From Paenibacillus sp. KS-LC4 (GTDB taxonomy: Bacteria > Bacillota > Bacilli > Paenibacillales > Paenibacillaceae): 64,000 nucleotides of DNA. The stretch spans positions 1,495,501-1,559,500 of the forward strand of contig NZ_CP145905.1 of assembly GCF_036894955.1 (NCBI RefSeq), in the 5' to 3' direction. The notes under the pieces are model-generated. The model was given only the letters and a program-made list of their open reading frames with translations, was not told where the DNA came from and did no database searches. The translations under genes and the position numbers were made by a program. Positions 7,926 to 15,955 of the stretch are shown one piece after another (position 1 is the first letter of the stretch; each line of letters opens with the position of its first letter).

Positions 7926-9182
7926 ATGGAAACGAAAGCCCGGTTGCATAAATTTGGCATGCAAATGACTCCTCGTGTATGGTATAACGCCAAAATTGAT
8001 GTGGGCGCCTCCCTATTATTCAGCTTGTTTAATGTCGTGCTTAACCAGTTTTACATGCCGTTTGCAATACAGCAGGGAGCGACGAACTTTCAAGTAGGGC
8101 TATTGTCCGCTGCTCCGGCGATCGGTCTTATATTCTCGCCGCTGTGGGCGAACTGGATCGAGAAGAGCAACAATCCGAAGCCATTTGTGATTATTCCTAA
8201 TTTAATTGGCAGGCTGCTTTTACTGCTCCCGGCGTTGTTTGCTTATCCTTCAGTGTTCGTGGCAACAGCGCTTATTTTTCAAATTTTAATGGGTATTCAG
8301 GCCCCGGCATATGCAGCATTAGTATCCCGCATGTATCCGCCAGATGTAAGAGGCAGGCTGATGGGCTATGTGAGAGTGGCCATGGGAGCCATTATGATCC
8401 CGCTTGCTTATTTGGTCGGAAAATGGGCAGATGCGTCCGGTACGTCGTGGCCACTCGTCTGTGCAGCAGCGGCAGGAACATTGTCTGTATTGCTGTTTCA
8501 AACGCTGCGTCTGCCGAAAATCCCTTTGAAAAAGGTGGTCGCTCCGGGAGCAGCCGTAACGCGCTTCTCGCTGCGGGATCAGTGGAAGCTCGTGTTGGGC
8601 AATAAGAAGCTGGCTGTACTGCTGGCGGCAACATCACTTACGGGCTTCGGCAACATGCTGTCCATTCCGCTTTATCAAATTATTCAGGTGCAGGTGCTTG
8701 AACTAAGCAATGTGCAGATTGGATATGCGCGAGTCGCCTATTTTATCGGATTGCTGGTCACCTATTTTATTGCGGGCTGGATGATTGACCGCTTTGATAT
8801 CCGCTATACGATATTGGGCGGCATTGCTGCCTATGCCATCGTTCCGATGCTCTATGGATTTATAGGTACCTATCCTGCTGTTATCCTCGGCAATGGCATT
8901 CAGGGAATTGGCGAAGCGATCTGGGATATCGGCATTTTGGCTTATATTTTTAGGCTCGCTCCCGGCCGGGAGGCGGTCGTATTCGGTATCCATCTGATGC
9001 TGTTTGGCATCAGAGGCACGCTTGGGCCATTGCTGAGCGCAGGTTTGTCAGATAGTGTGCCTCTCAGTACGCTGCTGATCGGGGCTGCTATTTTTGGCTG
9101 TGTCGGGACACTGATTTTCATAATCGGCAACCGCAAGCGGACGGGAACGCCGCTAGCAAACGGTATTACGCCAGGAGAGTAA
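7926..9182 (+). CDS. Major facilitator superfamily transporter
   Basis: The 418-residue product has about twelve hydrophobic segments in two halves. The first half has the MFS loop pattern GLLSAAPAIGLIFSPLWANWIEK, then a loop near YPPDVRGRLMGYVRV. The second half has a GWMIDRFDIRY loop. ATG 7926 follows AAGGAAG (7911-7917). It stands alone between two terminator-like hairpins. The sequence does not identify its substrate. Drug or sugar export are both common among such proteins. Confidence 0.82.
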   Translation: METKARLHKFGMQMTPRVWYNAKIDVGASLLFSLFNVVLNQFYMPFAIQQGATNFQVGLLSAAPAIGLIFSPLWANWIEKSNNPKPFVIIPNLIGRLLLLLPALFAYPSVFVATALIFQILMGIQAPAYAALVSRMYPPDVRGRLMGYVRVAMGAIMIPLAYLVGKWADASGTSWPLVCAAAAGTLSVLLFQTLRLPKIPLKKVVAPGAAVTRFSLRDQWKLVLGNKKLAVLLAATSLTGFGNMLSIPLYQIIQVQVLELSNVQIGYARVAYFIGLLVTYFIAGWMIDRFDIRYTILGGIAAYAIVPMLYGFIGTYPAVILGNGIQGIGEAIWDIGILAYIFRLAPGREAVVFGIHLMLFGIRGTLGPLLSAGLSDSVPLSTLLIGAAIFGCVGTLIFIIGNRKRTGTPLANGITPGE

Positions 9183-9220
9183 AAAAACAGGCGGCAGGAC
9201 GGTTGTCCTGCGTGAATATT

Positions 9221-9234
9221 AGAGAACGCTTACA
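9221..9234 (-). promoter_or_regulatory. cre-like catabolite control element
   Basis: The minus strand reads TGTAAGCGTTCTCT, which fits TGNAANCGNWNNCW at all positions. It is 48 bases ahead of the esterase start codon, where a CcpA roadblock or repression site would lie. CcpA control is inferred from the motif only. Confidence 0.5.
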
Positions 9235-9281
9235 ATCAGGGTGGGATACGGCTGAAAATCATGTATAGGAGGAAAACAACA

Positions 9282-10388
9282 ATGACAGATGGTTTTCGAT
9301 TTGATTTCGGTATTGGAGCCGCGAGGGATGGACATGTGAAGGTAACGGACTCTACGTTGTACGAGCCAGGCAGAGGCTATGGCTTCAGCTCGGTGACGAA
9401 GGTGACGGCGAAGCGCCGGGAGGAAGCAGAGGGCATGGGCAGCGATTTCTGCATTCCTTTGGAAACTTCTTTTTTGCTAGATGTCGAAAATGGTGTCTAC
9501 ACCGTGAATCTATTAATTGGCGATGCCATAACCGTTACAGAGACGACGATTAAAGCGGGCTGTGGTCGGCTCGTTGCCCAGCGCTTAAGGACGATAGCGG
9601 GCGAGTTTATTCGCTACAGCTTCGCGTTGTCGGTAAGAGACGGTCAAATCCGCTTGGCCTTTACGGGATTGGCGCCGCGCATTAATGCACTCGAGGTGCT
9701 CTGCTCCAACCATACGCCGACTATTTTTCTTGCCGGGGATTCAACGGTTACGGATCAGCCGGAGGATGGTTATCCTTATGCAGGCTGGGGCCAAATGCTG
9801 CCCAAATGGTTTAAGCAGGACGCAGCCATTGAGAACAGGGCGGTATCTGGTCGCAGCTCAAAAAGCTTCATTGGAGAAGGGCGACTCGATGAGATTTTTC
9901 AATGGATGAAGCCGCGCGACGTGCTGTTGATCCAGTTTGGCCATAATGACCAGAAGCCGGATGAGGAGCGACGCACGGAGCCTTTTACCACTTATAAGGA
10001 ATATTTAAAGCGATACATAGACGGGGCTCGGCAGCGCGAGGCGCTTCCTGTGCTGGTGACTTCCGTACAGCGGCGATTTTATGAAGCAGATGGTAGTCTT
10101 GTCGATACGCATGGCGAATATTTGATTGCTATGAGGGAGCTTGCCGAGGAGGAAAACGTACCGTTAATCGACTTGGCGGAGGAAAGCCGCAGGCTGTTTG
10201 AGGGACTTGGTCCAGAAGCAACGAAATCTTTATTTATGTGGGCGGCCCCAGGCGAGTTTATCAATTTCCCCAATGGCGTAGAGGACAATACGCATTTTCA
10301 GGAGCGCGGTGCGCTGCAAATTGCCGGCCTAGTGGTCGAGCAACTGAAGCAATTGAGGCTGGGAGCTATACAGGTCTCGTTTCGCTAA
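9282..10388 (+). CDS. Rhamnogalacturonan acetylesterase-like SGNH hydrolase with N-terminal beta domain
   Basis: TAGGAGG at 9266-9272 puts the start at ATG 9282. An ATG at 9261 lies ahead of that ribosome site. Residues 1-140 form a beta-rich carbohydrate-binding-like domain, with FDFG near the start and YGFSS. The catalytic part has FLAGDSTVTD (nucleophile Ser), NRAVSGRSSKSF, IQFGHNDQK and DNTHFQERGA (Asp/His), the pattern of the rhamnogalacturonan acetylesterases that deacetylate pectin. No signal peptide is seen, so it probably acts on imported oligosaccharides. The length is 368 residues. A cre-like site precedes it. Confidence 0.85.
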   Translation: MTDGFRFDFGIGAARDGHVKVTDSTLYEPGRGYGFSSVTKVTAKRREEAEGMGSDFCIPLETSFLLDVENGVYTVNLLIGDAITVTETTIKAGCGRLVAQRLRTIAGEFIRYSFALSVRDGQIRLAFTGLAPRINALEVLCSNHTPTIFLAGDSTVTDQPEDGYPYAGWGQMLPKWFKQDAAIENRAVSGRSSKSFIGEGRLDEIFQWMKPRDVLLIQFGHNDQKPDEERRTEPFTTYKEYLKRYIDGARQREALPVLVTSVQRRFYEADGSLVDTHGEYLIAMRELAEEENVPLIDLAEESRRLFEGLGPEATKSLFMWAAPGEFINFPNGVEDNTHFQERGALQIAGLVVEQLKQLRLGAIQVSFR

Positions 10389-10418
10389 GCGTTGTTAGCG
10401 CGAAGTGAGCTTTGCACA

Positions 10419-10485
10419 TTCAGCGGACGTTCAGTGGGCATTCATACGGTGTTCATAATGGTTTGATAAGCTGAGCTTGTACAAT
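10419..10485 (+). promoter_or_regulatory. Four 11-bp TTCA direct repeats ahead of a -10
   Basis: TTCA begins at 10419, 10430, 10441 and 10452, exactly 11 bases apart. A -10-like TACAAT lies at 10480-10485 without a matching -35. Direct repeats with one helical turn of spacing are how OmpR/PhoB-type response regulators bind. The lipoprotein gene downstream would be activated from here. The regulator is not identified. Confidence 0.45.
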
Positions 10486-10518
10486 CAAGCAAGGCTTATT
10501 GAAAGGAAGCGAACCTTT

Positions 10519-11241
10519 ATGAAAAATTGGAAAACAATACTAAGTACGATTCTCATAACAGCCACCTTGGCTGCATGCAGCGCCAATCAGACAGCGACAA
10601 ATGCGACTGTTGCCGCGGGCACGGAAGCGGCCGCTTCGCAGAGTGGCACACAAGCGGATGCCGGTGCTAACCAAGCGCAGGGCGGTTCGGGTCGAGGCGA
10701 CATGATGATGGGAGGCACAATGGGCAAGATCAAATCTATTGATGGGCAGACTATTACGCTCTTCAAATCGTCCTTTACGCCAGGTGACCGCCAAGGAGGC
10801 GGCACACCTCCAGCGCAAGGAGATGCACAGCAAGGTGAAGCAGGAGCGGCACCAGATGGAACTCAGCCGGAGCCGCCAGCACAGGATGGTGGACAAGCTG
10901 CTCAAGGACAGGGCGGTGGCCGGATGAATATGGAGAACATGTTCAGCGAGGAGACAGTGGAAGTGACGGTGACCGATGCGACAACGATAACGGCCATTTC
11001 CTTCGAAAACAATCAGCGCGTTGAAACGGCAAAGACGCTTTCCGACTTGAAAGCCGATGACATTGTCACCTACACGGTAACCGATGGCACACAGAATGCG
11101 GCGACGATTCAAATCGGCGGCATGATGGGTGGAGGAATGGGTGGAGGCCGTCCAGGCGGCCAAGGCGCAGGTGGTGGTACAGGTACAGCGGGCCAAGGCT
11201 CTGATGCTGCGGCGGAAGCAGCTCCTACAGCAACTTCATAA
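10519..11241 (+). CDS. Lipoprotein with low-complexity Gly/Gln/Pro segments
   Basis: ATG 10519 follows AAAGGAAG (10502-10509) and gives a signal peptide ending in TLAAC, a lipobox with Cys at residue 20. The 240-residue product alternates low-complexity stretches with two small beta-rich parts: GTMGKIKSIDGQTITLFK and, later, EVTVTDATTITAISF and DLKADDIVTYTV. This resembles DUF5666-like lipoproteins, whose function is not known. The C-terminus is GGMGGG-rich. It stands alone between the TTCA repeats and a long hairpin. Confidence 0.7.
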   Translation: MKNWKTILSTILITATLAACSANQTATNATVAAGTEAAASQSGTQADAGANQAQGGSGRGDMMMGGTMGKIKSIDGQTITLFKSSFTPGDRQGGGTPPAQGDAQQGEAGAAPDGTQPEPPAQDGGQAAQGQGGGRMNMENMFSEETVEVTVTDATTITAISFENNQRVETAKTLSDLKADDIVTYTVTDGTQNAATIQIGGMMGGGMGGGRPGGQGAGGGTGTAGQGSDAAAEAAPTATS

Positions 11242-11253
11242 GGTCATTGTAAC

Positions 11254-11301
11254 CAAACAAAGGAAAGAGCGGCCATAATGGCTGTTCTTTCCTTTGTTTG
11301 C
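11254..11301 (+). terminator. Long hairpin terminator
   Basis: CAAACAAAGGAAAGAGC pairs with GTTCTTTCCTTTGTTTG, with an inner GCCAT/ATGGC extension. This makes more than 20 base pairs just after the lipoprotein stop. There is no strong T-run beyond the U-rich 3' arm. Confidence 0.6.
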
Positions 11302-11389
11302 GTAAGAATAATAGCCAAACTAACGGAATAGATTTTGTTATATTGAGTCAAGACGCTAACATCTTTGCTCACAAAGGGTGGAATCTGAT

Positions 11390-12049
11390 ATGTATTCAAA
11401 AAAATCATATATGAATTCCGTTGACTCTCTTACGATAGCGACGTTCCGGGCGCTTGTGGAAGCGATTGTGCCCAATACTCCTGCGCTTGCCATGTACGGA
11501 GCAGAGCAAGCGGCCGGCGCGGTAGATTTGCACATACATGAGTATATGATTTGGGAATTGGATCATAGTCTTTCCCTGTTTTTAGGCACACATCTTACTA
11601 TCATTACGCTAGCTGCTCCAACAGCTCAATTGCTTAATTCAGGTGCTGTCGAGCTTGTCACTTCCGGACGGGCGCAGCATGCTCCAAACCACGCGATTTG
11701 GGGAAGTAGTCCTTATGCCGCGCTTTCTCCTATCGACAGAATTCGGGTTCTGGCAATGCTTGAACAGCTTGATGTTGATCTTGGAGTTTTGCAGCCTCCG
11801 TATCAGTATAACGGTGGAAATGTCCGATTTATAGTCGATTTTCTAACTAGGCAAACGATGTTTGGCAATTACTCGGAGTGGTCCGCCTACGGTAAGACGC
11901 GGCTCGTCACGCCCACCGAGCGAAGATTGGAATATTTTCCGATTAGTTGGAAGCAGGTCGGCTATCCAGGCGTCGTCCCGGGTTATCGGGCGCTGCTAGG
12001 TTATAAGCTGACCATCGTTCGAGAGGGAGGGAAATCCACCATTGTATGA
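11390..12049 (+). CDS. Small partner subunit of GMC oxidoreductase (gluconate 2-dehydrogenase subunit 3-like)
   Basis: AAAGGGTGG (11373-11381) sets the start at ATG 11390, giving 219 residues. The N-terminal part TFRALVEAIVPNTP followed by GAVDLHIHEYMIWELDH resembles the gluconate 2-dehydrogenase subunit 3 family. I see no cofactor motif and no clear secretion signal. It overlaps the GMC oxidoreductase gene by eight bases, so the two are translated together and probably form a complex. The family call is by resemblance only. Confidence 0.6.
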   Translation: MYSKKSYMNSVDSLTIATFRALVEAIVPNTPALAMYGAEQAAGAVDLHIHEYMIWELDHSLSLFLGTHLTIITLAAPTAQLLNSGAVELVTSGRAQHAPNHAIWGSSPYAALSPIDRIRVLAMLEQLDVDLGVLQPPYQYNGGNVRFIVDFLTRQTMFGNYSEWSAYGKTRLVTPTERRLEYFPISWKQVGYPGVVPGYRALLGYKLTIVREGGKSTIV

Positions 12050-13748
12050 TGCCGATGTCATCGTAATTGGATCAGGCGGCGGCGGAGCTGTCGTCGCCAA
12101 GGAGCTCGCGGAGGCTGGGCTGCAAGTATTGGTGCTTGAAGCTGGCCCGTGGTATGGCAATAAAAACTGGGAAAAACCGAACAGCGAACGTGGTGGGGAA
12201 TGGAGCTCCAGCTACAATGATTTGGATGTGGGCCTCTATAAAAAGCTTTACAATGGGTACGAGAACAATATGAATGATGTAGTGTCCGGCGTGTTCCGCT
12301 TCGGTCCGGCAGACCGGAGGCGCACACCTTGGCACCGAGTTATGCGCCAGAAGGGAGATATCTGGCAGCTATCCGGAGTTGGCGGAACGACCCAGCATTA
12401 TTGGACGCAGTCGCCAAGGGCTTTTCCTATCGCGGTTGATGGGATTTGGCCAATCAGCTATCAAGAGCTGATCCCTTATTACGAGAAAGCCGAAGCTACT
12501 TTACCTGTCCAGTTTGCACCGACAACTCCGAAAGAAGAGCTTTTTTACTATGGAGCTAAAAAAGCAGGCTGGCATCTCATACCAACACTCAATGTGACAA
12601 CACCGGGTTATCGCCCGAACCCCAACGCGATTCTTCCAACAAATGAACATCTAATGGACCCTAATTATTCATTGGACCAATTATCGCACATGGAAGGATG
12701 CACCTTGAAGGGGAACTGTGTCAACGGGTGCTCGGTCGGGCCTTCAGTAGATAAAATCGCCAAGAGAAGCACTCTCGTCAGCTATATTCCTCTTGCCCTC
12801 AAAACCGGCAACGTTGCCATTCGTCCTAATTCCTTCGCGATAAAAATTTTAACAGAGCAGGATCCCAAAGAAGGGCTCCGTGCAACAGGCGTACAATTTC
12901 GAGACACATGGACAAGGGAAATCGGAGAGTTGAATGCCAAAACCGTCGTCATGGCCGCAGGCTGCATCGAATCTCCGCGTCTGTGGCTAAATTCTGGACT
13001 GCCCCATAATGCTTGGGTAGGAAGAGGCTTGACGAATCATTGCTTCGACTGGGTTTCAGGCGTTTTTGATGAAAAGGAACTAATGAGCATACTGGGCATG
13101 CCTTCCGTCTATCCCTATATGGGACACACTTCGGGAGCCAGAGTTGATATTCCGGGAACGGGGATTTTTCAGGTATCCTGCCTGAGCCCGGGTTTAATGT
13201 CTTATTTGACTTATGGCTTCAGCGAGGCAGGTTTTAATGGCCTAAACCTTCCCGAACCTGGAGCGCCATGGGATATTCACGGCCGGATTGTTGGTCCTCA
13301 ATTGAAAGAGCTCATGAGAAATTATACTCGAACGATGACGATGCTGCTCCTCACGGATGATGAAACGCTTTACCACAACAGGGTAGAGGTGGACCCACTT
13401 CTGAAGGACGAGAATGGACCGATTCCAGTTGTTCATTATGTTCCAAGCATAAAAACGCTGCAAAGGCGTGATAAGTTGGCCAGATATGCTGCCGAGACGC
13501 TGAAGCAGGCAGGAGCCAAAACGATCATTCGCTCGGATACGCCATTTAGTTTTATGCTTCATATTGAGAGTACCATGCGAATGGGATACGTTACGGATAC
13601 GAACTGCGAGGCGATGCAAGTCAAGCGATTATTCATTGCTGATAACAGCGTGCACTTCAACGGCATCGGCGGACCGAATCCGACTCTTACTACACAAGCG
13701 CTGGCCACACGAACGGCCGAAAAGATTTTTAATAATTATTTTGTATAA
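12042..13748 (+). CDS. GMC family FAD-dependent oxidoreductase
   Basis: The 568-residue product starts at TTG 12042, ten bases after GAGAGGGAGGG (12021-12031). The FAD-binding motif is VIVIGSGGGGAVVAKELAEAG at residues 6-26. A second nucleotide-binding strand is in TVVMAAGCIESPRL, and the C-terminal signature is HFNGIGGPNPTLTTQALATR. Such enzymes oxidise alcohols or sugars and pass electrons to a partner or the quinone pool. The cysteine-rich MEGCTLKGNCVNGCSVG stretch is typical of the bacterial glucose/gluconate dehydrogenase branch. The substrate is unknown. Confidence 0.85.
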   Translation: MYDADVIVIGSGGGGAVVAKELAEAGLQVLVLEAGPWYGNKNWEKPNSERGGEWSSSYNDLDVGLYKKLYNGYENNMNDVVSGVFRFGPADRRRTPWHRVMRQKGDIWQLSGVGGTTQHYWTQSPRAFPIAVDGIWPISYQELIPYYEKAEATLPVQFAPTTPKEELFYYGAKKAGWHLIPTLNVTTPGYRPNPNAILPTNEHLMDPNYSLDQLSHMEGCTLKGNCVNGCSVGPSVDKIAKRSTLVSYIPLALKTGNVAIRPNSFAIKILTEQDPKEGLRATGVQFRDTWTREIGELNAKTVVMAAGCIESPRLWLNSGLPHNAWVGRGLTNHCFDWVSGVFDEKELMSILGMPSVYPYMGHTSGARVDIPGTGIFQVSCLSPGLMSYLTYGFSEAGFNGLNLPEPGAPWDIHGRIVGPQLKELMRNYTRTMTMLLLTDDETLYHNRVEVDPLLKDENGPIPVVHYVPSIKTLQRRDKLARYAAETLKQAGAKTIIRSDTPFSFMLHIESTMRMGYVTDTNCEAMQVKRLFIADNSVHFNGIGGPNPTLTTQALATRTAEKIFNNYFV

Positions 13749-13795
13749 CGCTCAAATCTGCGTACACAACCTAGAATTGGCAGAAAGCGCTGCTT

Positions 13796-13845
13796 TAAAT
13801 GCAAGAGACCCTGGGGAGCTAGCTCCCCAGGGTCTCTTGCATTTA
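13796..13845. terminator. 50-bp perfect palindrome, bidirectional terminator
   Basis: Bases 13796-13820 are the exact reverse complement of 13821-13845, with the centre at AGCT/AGCT. T-rich and A-rich ends flank it on the two sides. It separates the convergent GMC gene and cobA and should stop transcription from both. Confidence 0.85.
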
Positions 13846-13855
13846 GAAATATCTA

Positions 13856-14644
13856 TCAGCCAATGAATTGCGCGGCCTGTTGCTCCGCTTGCTGCTCTGC
13901 CAAGAGCAACTGCTCCCGCACTTTGACAACCTCGCCGATAATAATTAACGCGGGGTTGCTGAGCTGTATGGAAGCGGCCAGATGATGAATATGCTCAAGC
14001 GTGCCAGTAAAGGTGCGCTGCCTTGAGGTGGTGCCTCGTTCAATAAGCGCAACAGGTGTCGTAGCTGCTTTCCCGTGCTTCAGCAGTTCCTCGCGAATGG
14101 CGCCAAGCTGGCTGACGCCCATATATATAGCTAAAGTATCTACGCTGTGTGCGAGGAGATCCCAGCGTACAGGAGCCTTATCCCCATGACAGCGCGTACC
14201 TGTGACGCAGGCGAAGGATGACGCATGCTCTCGGTGTGTAAGCGGAATATTCGCGGTTGCCGCTGCTCCAATGGCGGACGTAATACCAGGAATTACCTCA
14301 TAAGGAATGCCATGCTTGGAAAGCTCCAGCGTTTCCTCGCCGCCGCGTCCGAAGATGAAGGGGTCGCCGCCCTTTAGCCGAACGACATTTTTTCCTTGGT
14401 TGGCATATTGTACAAGCAGTTTATTTATTTGCTCCTGCGGTATAGCATGGGCGTTCGGTGCTTTGCCGCAATAGATGAGCTCGACGTTTTTGCTGGCATA
14501 ATCGAGCAGCTCAGTTGTAGCAAGCCTGTCATACAAAATAATATCAGCCGACTGGATGCGCCGCATGGCTTTTACAGTAATGAGCTCGGGATCGCCTGGA
14601 CCTGCTCCGACAATATAAACCGTACCTGGTGCTTGCTTCATCAT
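13856..14644 (-). CDS. cobA: Uroporphyrinogen-III C-methyltransferase (siroheme synthesis)
   Basis: The 262-residue product starts VYIVGAGPGDPELITVKAMR, the SAM-binding signature of tetrapyrrole methylases. It continues with ILYDRL, VRLKGGDPFIFGRGGEE and GITSAIGAAATANIPLTHR, all typical of SUMT. It methylates uroporphyrinogen III twice to precorrin-2, the precursor of siroheme. Siroheme is the cofactor of NirB, encoded in the same operon. Its ATG overlaps the TGA of nirC (ATGA), so translation is coupled. The rest of siroheme synthesis (dehydrogenase, ferrochelatase) is not in the window. Confidence 0.93.
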   Translation of the reverse strand: MMKQAPGTVYIVGAGPGDPELITVKAMRRIQSADIILYDRLATTELLDYASKNVELIYCGKAPNAHAIPQEQINKLLVQYANQGKNVVRLKGGDPFIFGRGGEETLELSKHGIPYEVIPGITSAIGAAATANIPLTHREHASSFACVTGTRCHGDKAPVRWDLLAHSVDTLAIYMGVSQLGAIREELLKHGKAATTPVALIERGTTSRQRTFTGTLEHIHHLAASIQLSNPALIIIGEVVKVREQLLLAEQQAEQQAAQFIG

Positions 14645-15510
14645 AGACCACTTCCTTTGGCGACAATTGCTTCAACTGCTGCTGGCTCGGATTTTAACTG
14701 TGCTTTAACGTCTGCAGCTTGGTTTTTCGGCGAAGAATGGGACAAATACAGCATCATCCCTGTGAACACTGCACCGCCTATAAAGTTGCCGACGAGTACG
14801 GGGATTTGATTCCATACCCACCAATCAGAAAGGCTGACATGCGCGCCAAACAGCATGCCTGCGGGAATGACGAACATATTAACGACGGCATGTTCAAAGC
14901 CTTGGGCGAAGAAGATGACGATTGGCAGCCACATCGCAATGATTTTGGCGCCCGTCGATTTGGAGGTCATGGCCATTACAATGCCAAGGGTTACCATCCA
15001 GTTGCACAAAATGGCTTTAATAACAACGAGCATCATGCCCTCATACCCCATATGCTTGTAGCCAATGGTTTTCGTTTCGCTAAGCTGTATAATCATTTGA
15101 ATGAGCGGGTTGCTCATATCGGTGAACATTTTCGTAATGACTAAACCATACAACAGCGCATAGGCTGCGCAGCCTATGAGGTGTCCAGCGATCACCCAAA
15201 TAAAATGGGACAGCATTCGGGATACGCTCGTTCTGCGGGCATGAACAGCTAGCGGAAGGAGTGCAAAGCTGCCAGTAACAAGCTCCAATCCAAGGAGAAC
15301 AATGATAACGAACCCGGCTGGAAATACGAGAGCGCCTGCAAGACCAAGTGAGGTTTGGCTCGTTGCTGTAAACGCAAGCGTTGTGGCAAAAGCCAAAATC
15401 GCTCCCCCGAGAAACCCGCGAACGAGCATTTGCAGCGTGCCGGCATTTGCTTTTGCCGCCCCGGTATCAATCATAGCGTCTAATACTTCTGCGGGTTTAA
15501 TGTAGGACAT
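14641..15510 (-). CDS. nirC: Formate/nitrite transporter family channel, probable nitrite uptake
   Basis: The 289-residue product has six hydrophobic segments and the FNT signatures RGFLGGAILAFATTLAFT and CNWMVTLGIVMAM, with the conserved FAQGFEHAVVNMF near the second half-helix. FNT proteins are pentameric channels for formate, nitrite or related anions. Placement between the nitrite reductase genes and cobA argues for nitrite import. The AGGAGAAACC site precedes ATG 15510. A gap of 115 bases to nirD contains A/T-rich sequence that may hold a second promoter. Confidence 0.9.
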   Translation of the reverse strand: MSYIKPAEVLDAMIDTGAAKANAGTLQMLVRGFLGGAILAFATTLAFTATSQTSLGLAGALVFPAGFVIIVLLGLELVTGSFALLPLAVHARRTSVSRMLSHFIWVIAGHLIGCAAYALLYGLVITKMFTDMSNPLIQMIIQLSETKTIGYKHMGYEGMMLVVIKAILCNWMVTLGIVMAMTSKSTGAKIIAMWLPIVIFFAQGFEHAVVNMFVIPAGMLFGAHVSLSDWWVWNQIPVLVGNFIGGAVFTGMMLYLSHSSPKNQAADVKAQLKSEPAAVEAIVAKGSGL

Positions 15511-15625
15511 AATGGTTTCTCCTTAAGATTAACAATGGCATAACTTGCTCAACTTGCTCTCTATTATAAAAGTAAAACGATGATATTAGGAAATCAGTAA
15601 TATTTATAAATGGTATTAATTTAAA

Positions 15626-15937
15626 TTAAAGCGTTATATAGATAGCGCCGTCCTCTGGATCAATTTCGGTGTCAAAAGTCATTACACAGCCATCATCCGG
15701 CTCCTTGACCAATCCGCTTTGGAGGTCAACCTTCCAGTCATGCAGTGGACAATGGACAACTGTACCGCAGACCATGCCTTCGGATAATAGTCCGCCCTTA
15801 TGCGGACAACGATTTTCAATAGCCAGCACACTGCCGTCCTCAAGACGGAATAATGCAAGGTCCGTCTCCTTCACACGCACGGTGCGCGAGCCGCGAATAT
15901 CAATATCAGATAATTTCCCAATCAGCAGCTTGCTCAT
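15626..15937 (-). CDS. nirD: Nitrite reductase (NADH) small subunit, Rieske-type
   Basis: This 103-residue protein carries a Rieske-like motif: CPH (in NRCPHKGG) and CPLHDW, with the two Cys-x-His pairs spaced as in iron-sulfur Rieske proteins. Some NirD homologues lack these residues, so this copy looks able to bind a [2Fe-2S] cluster. It pairs with NirB in cytoplasmic reduction of nitrite to ammonium. The gene lies 18 bases after nirB with a clear GGAGG-type site. Confidence 0.92.
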   Translation of the reverse strand: MSKLLIGKLSDIDIRGSRTVRVKETDLALFRLEDGSVLAIENRCPHKGGLLSEGMVCGTVVHCPLHDWKVDLQSGLVKEPDDGCVMTFDTEIDPEDGAIYITL

Positions 15938-15955
15938 ATTTATTCCCTCCTGATG

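Noticed and set aside
9193..9210. GCAGGAC/GTCCTGC hairpin as a terminator after the MFS gene
   Set aside because: It is a perfect seven-pair hairpin but lacks a T-run, so termination is doubtful.
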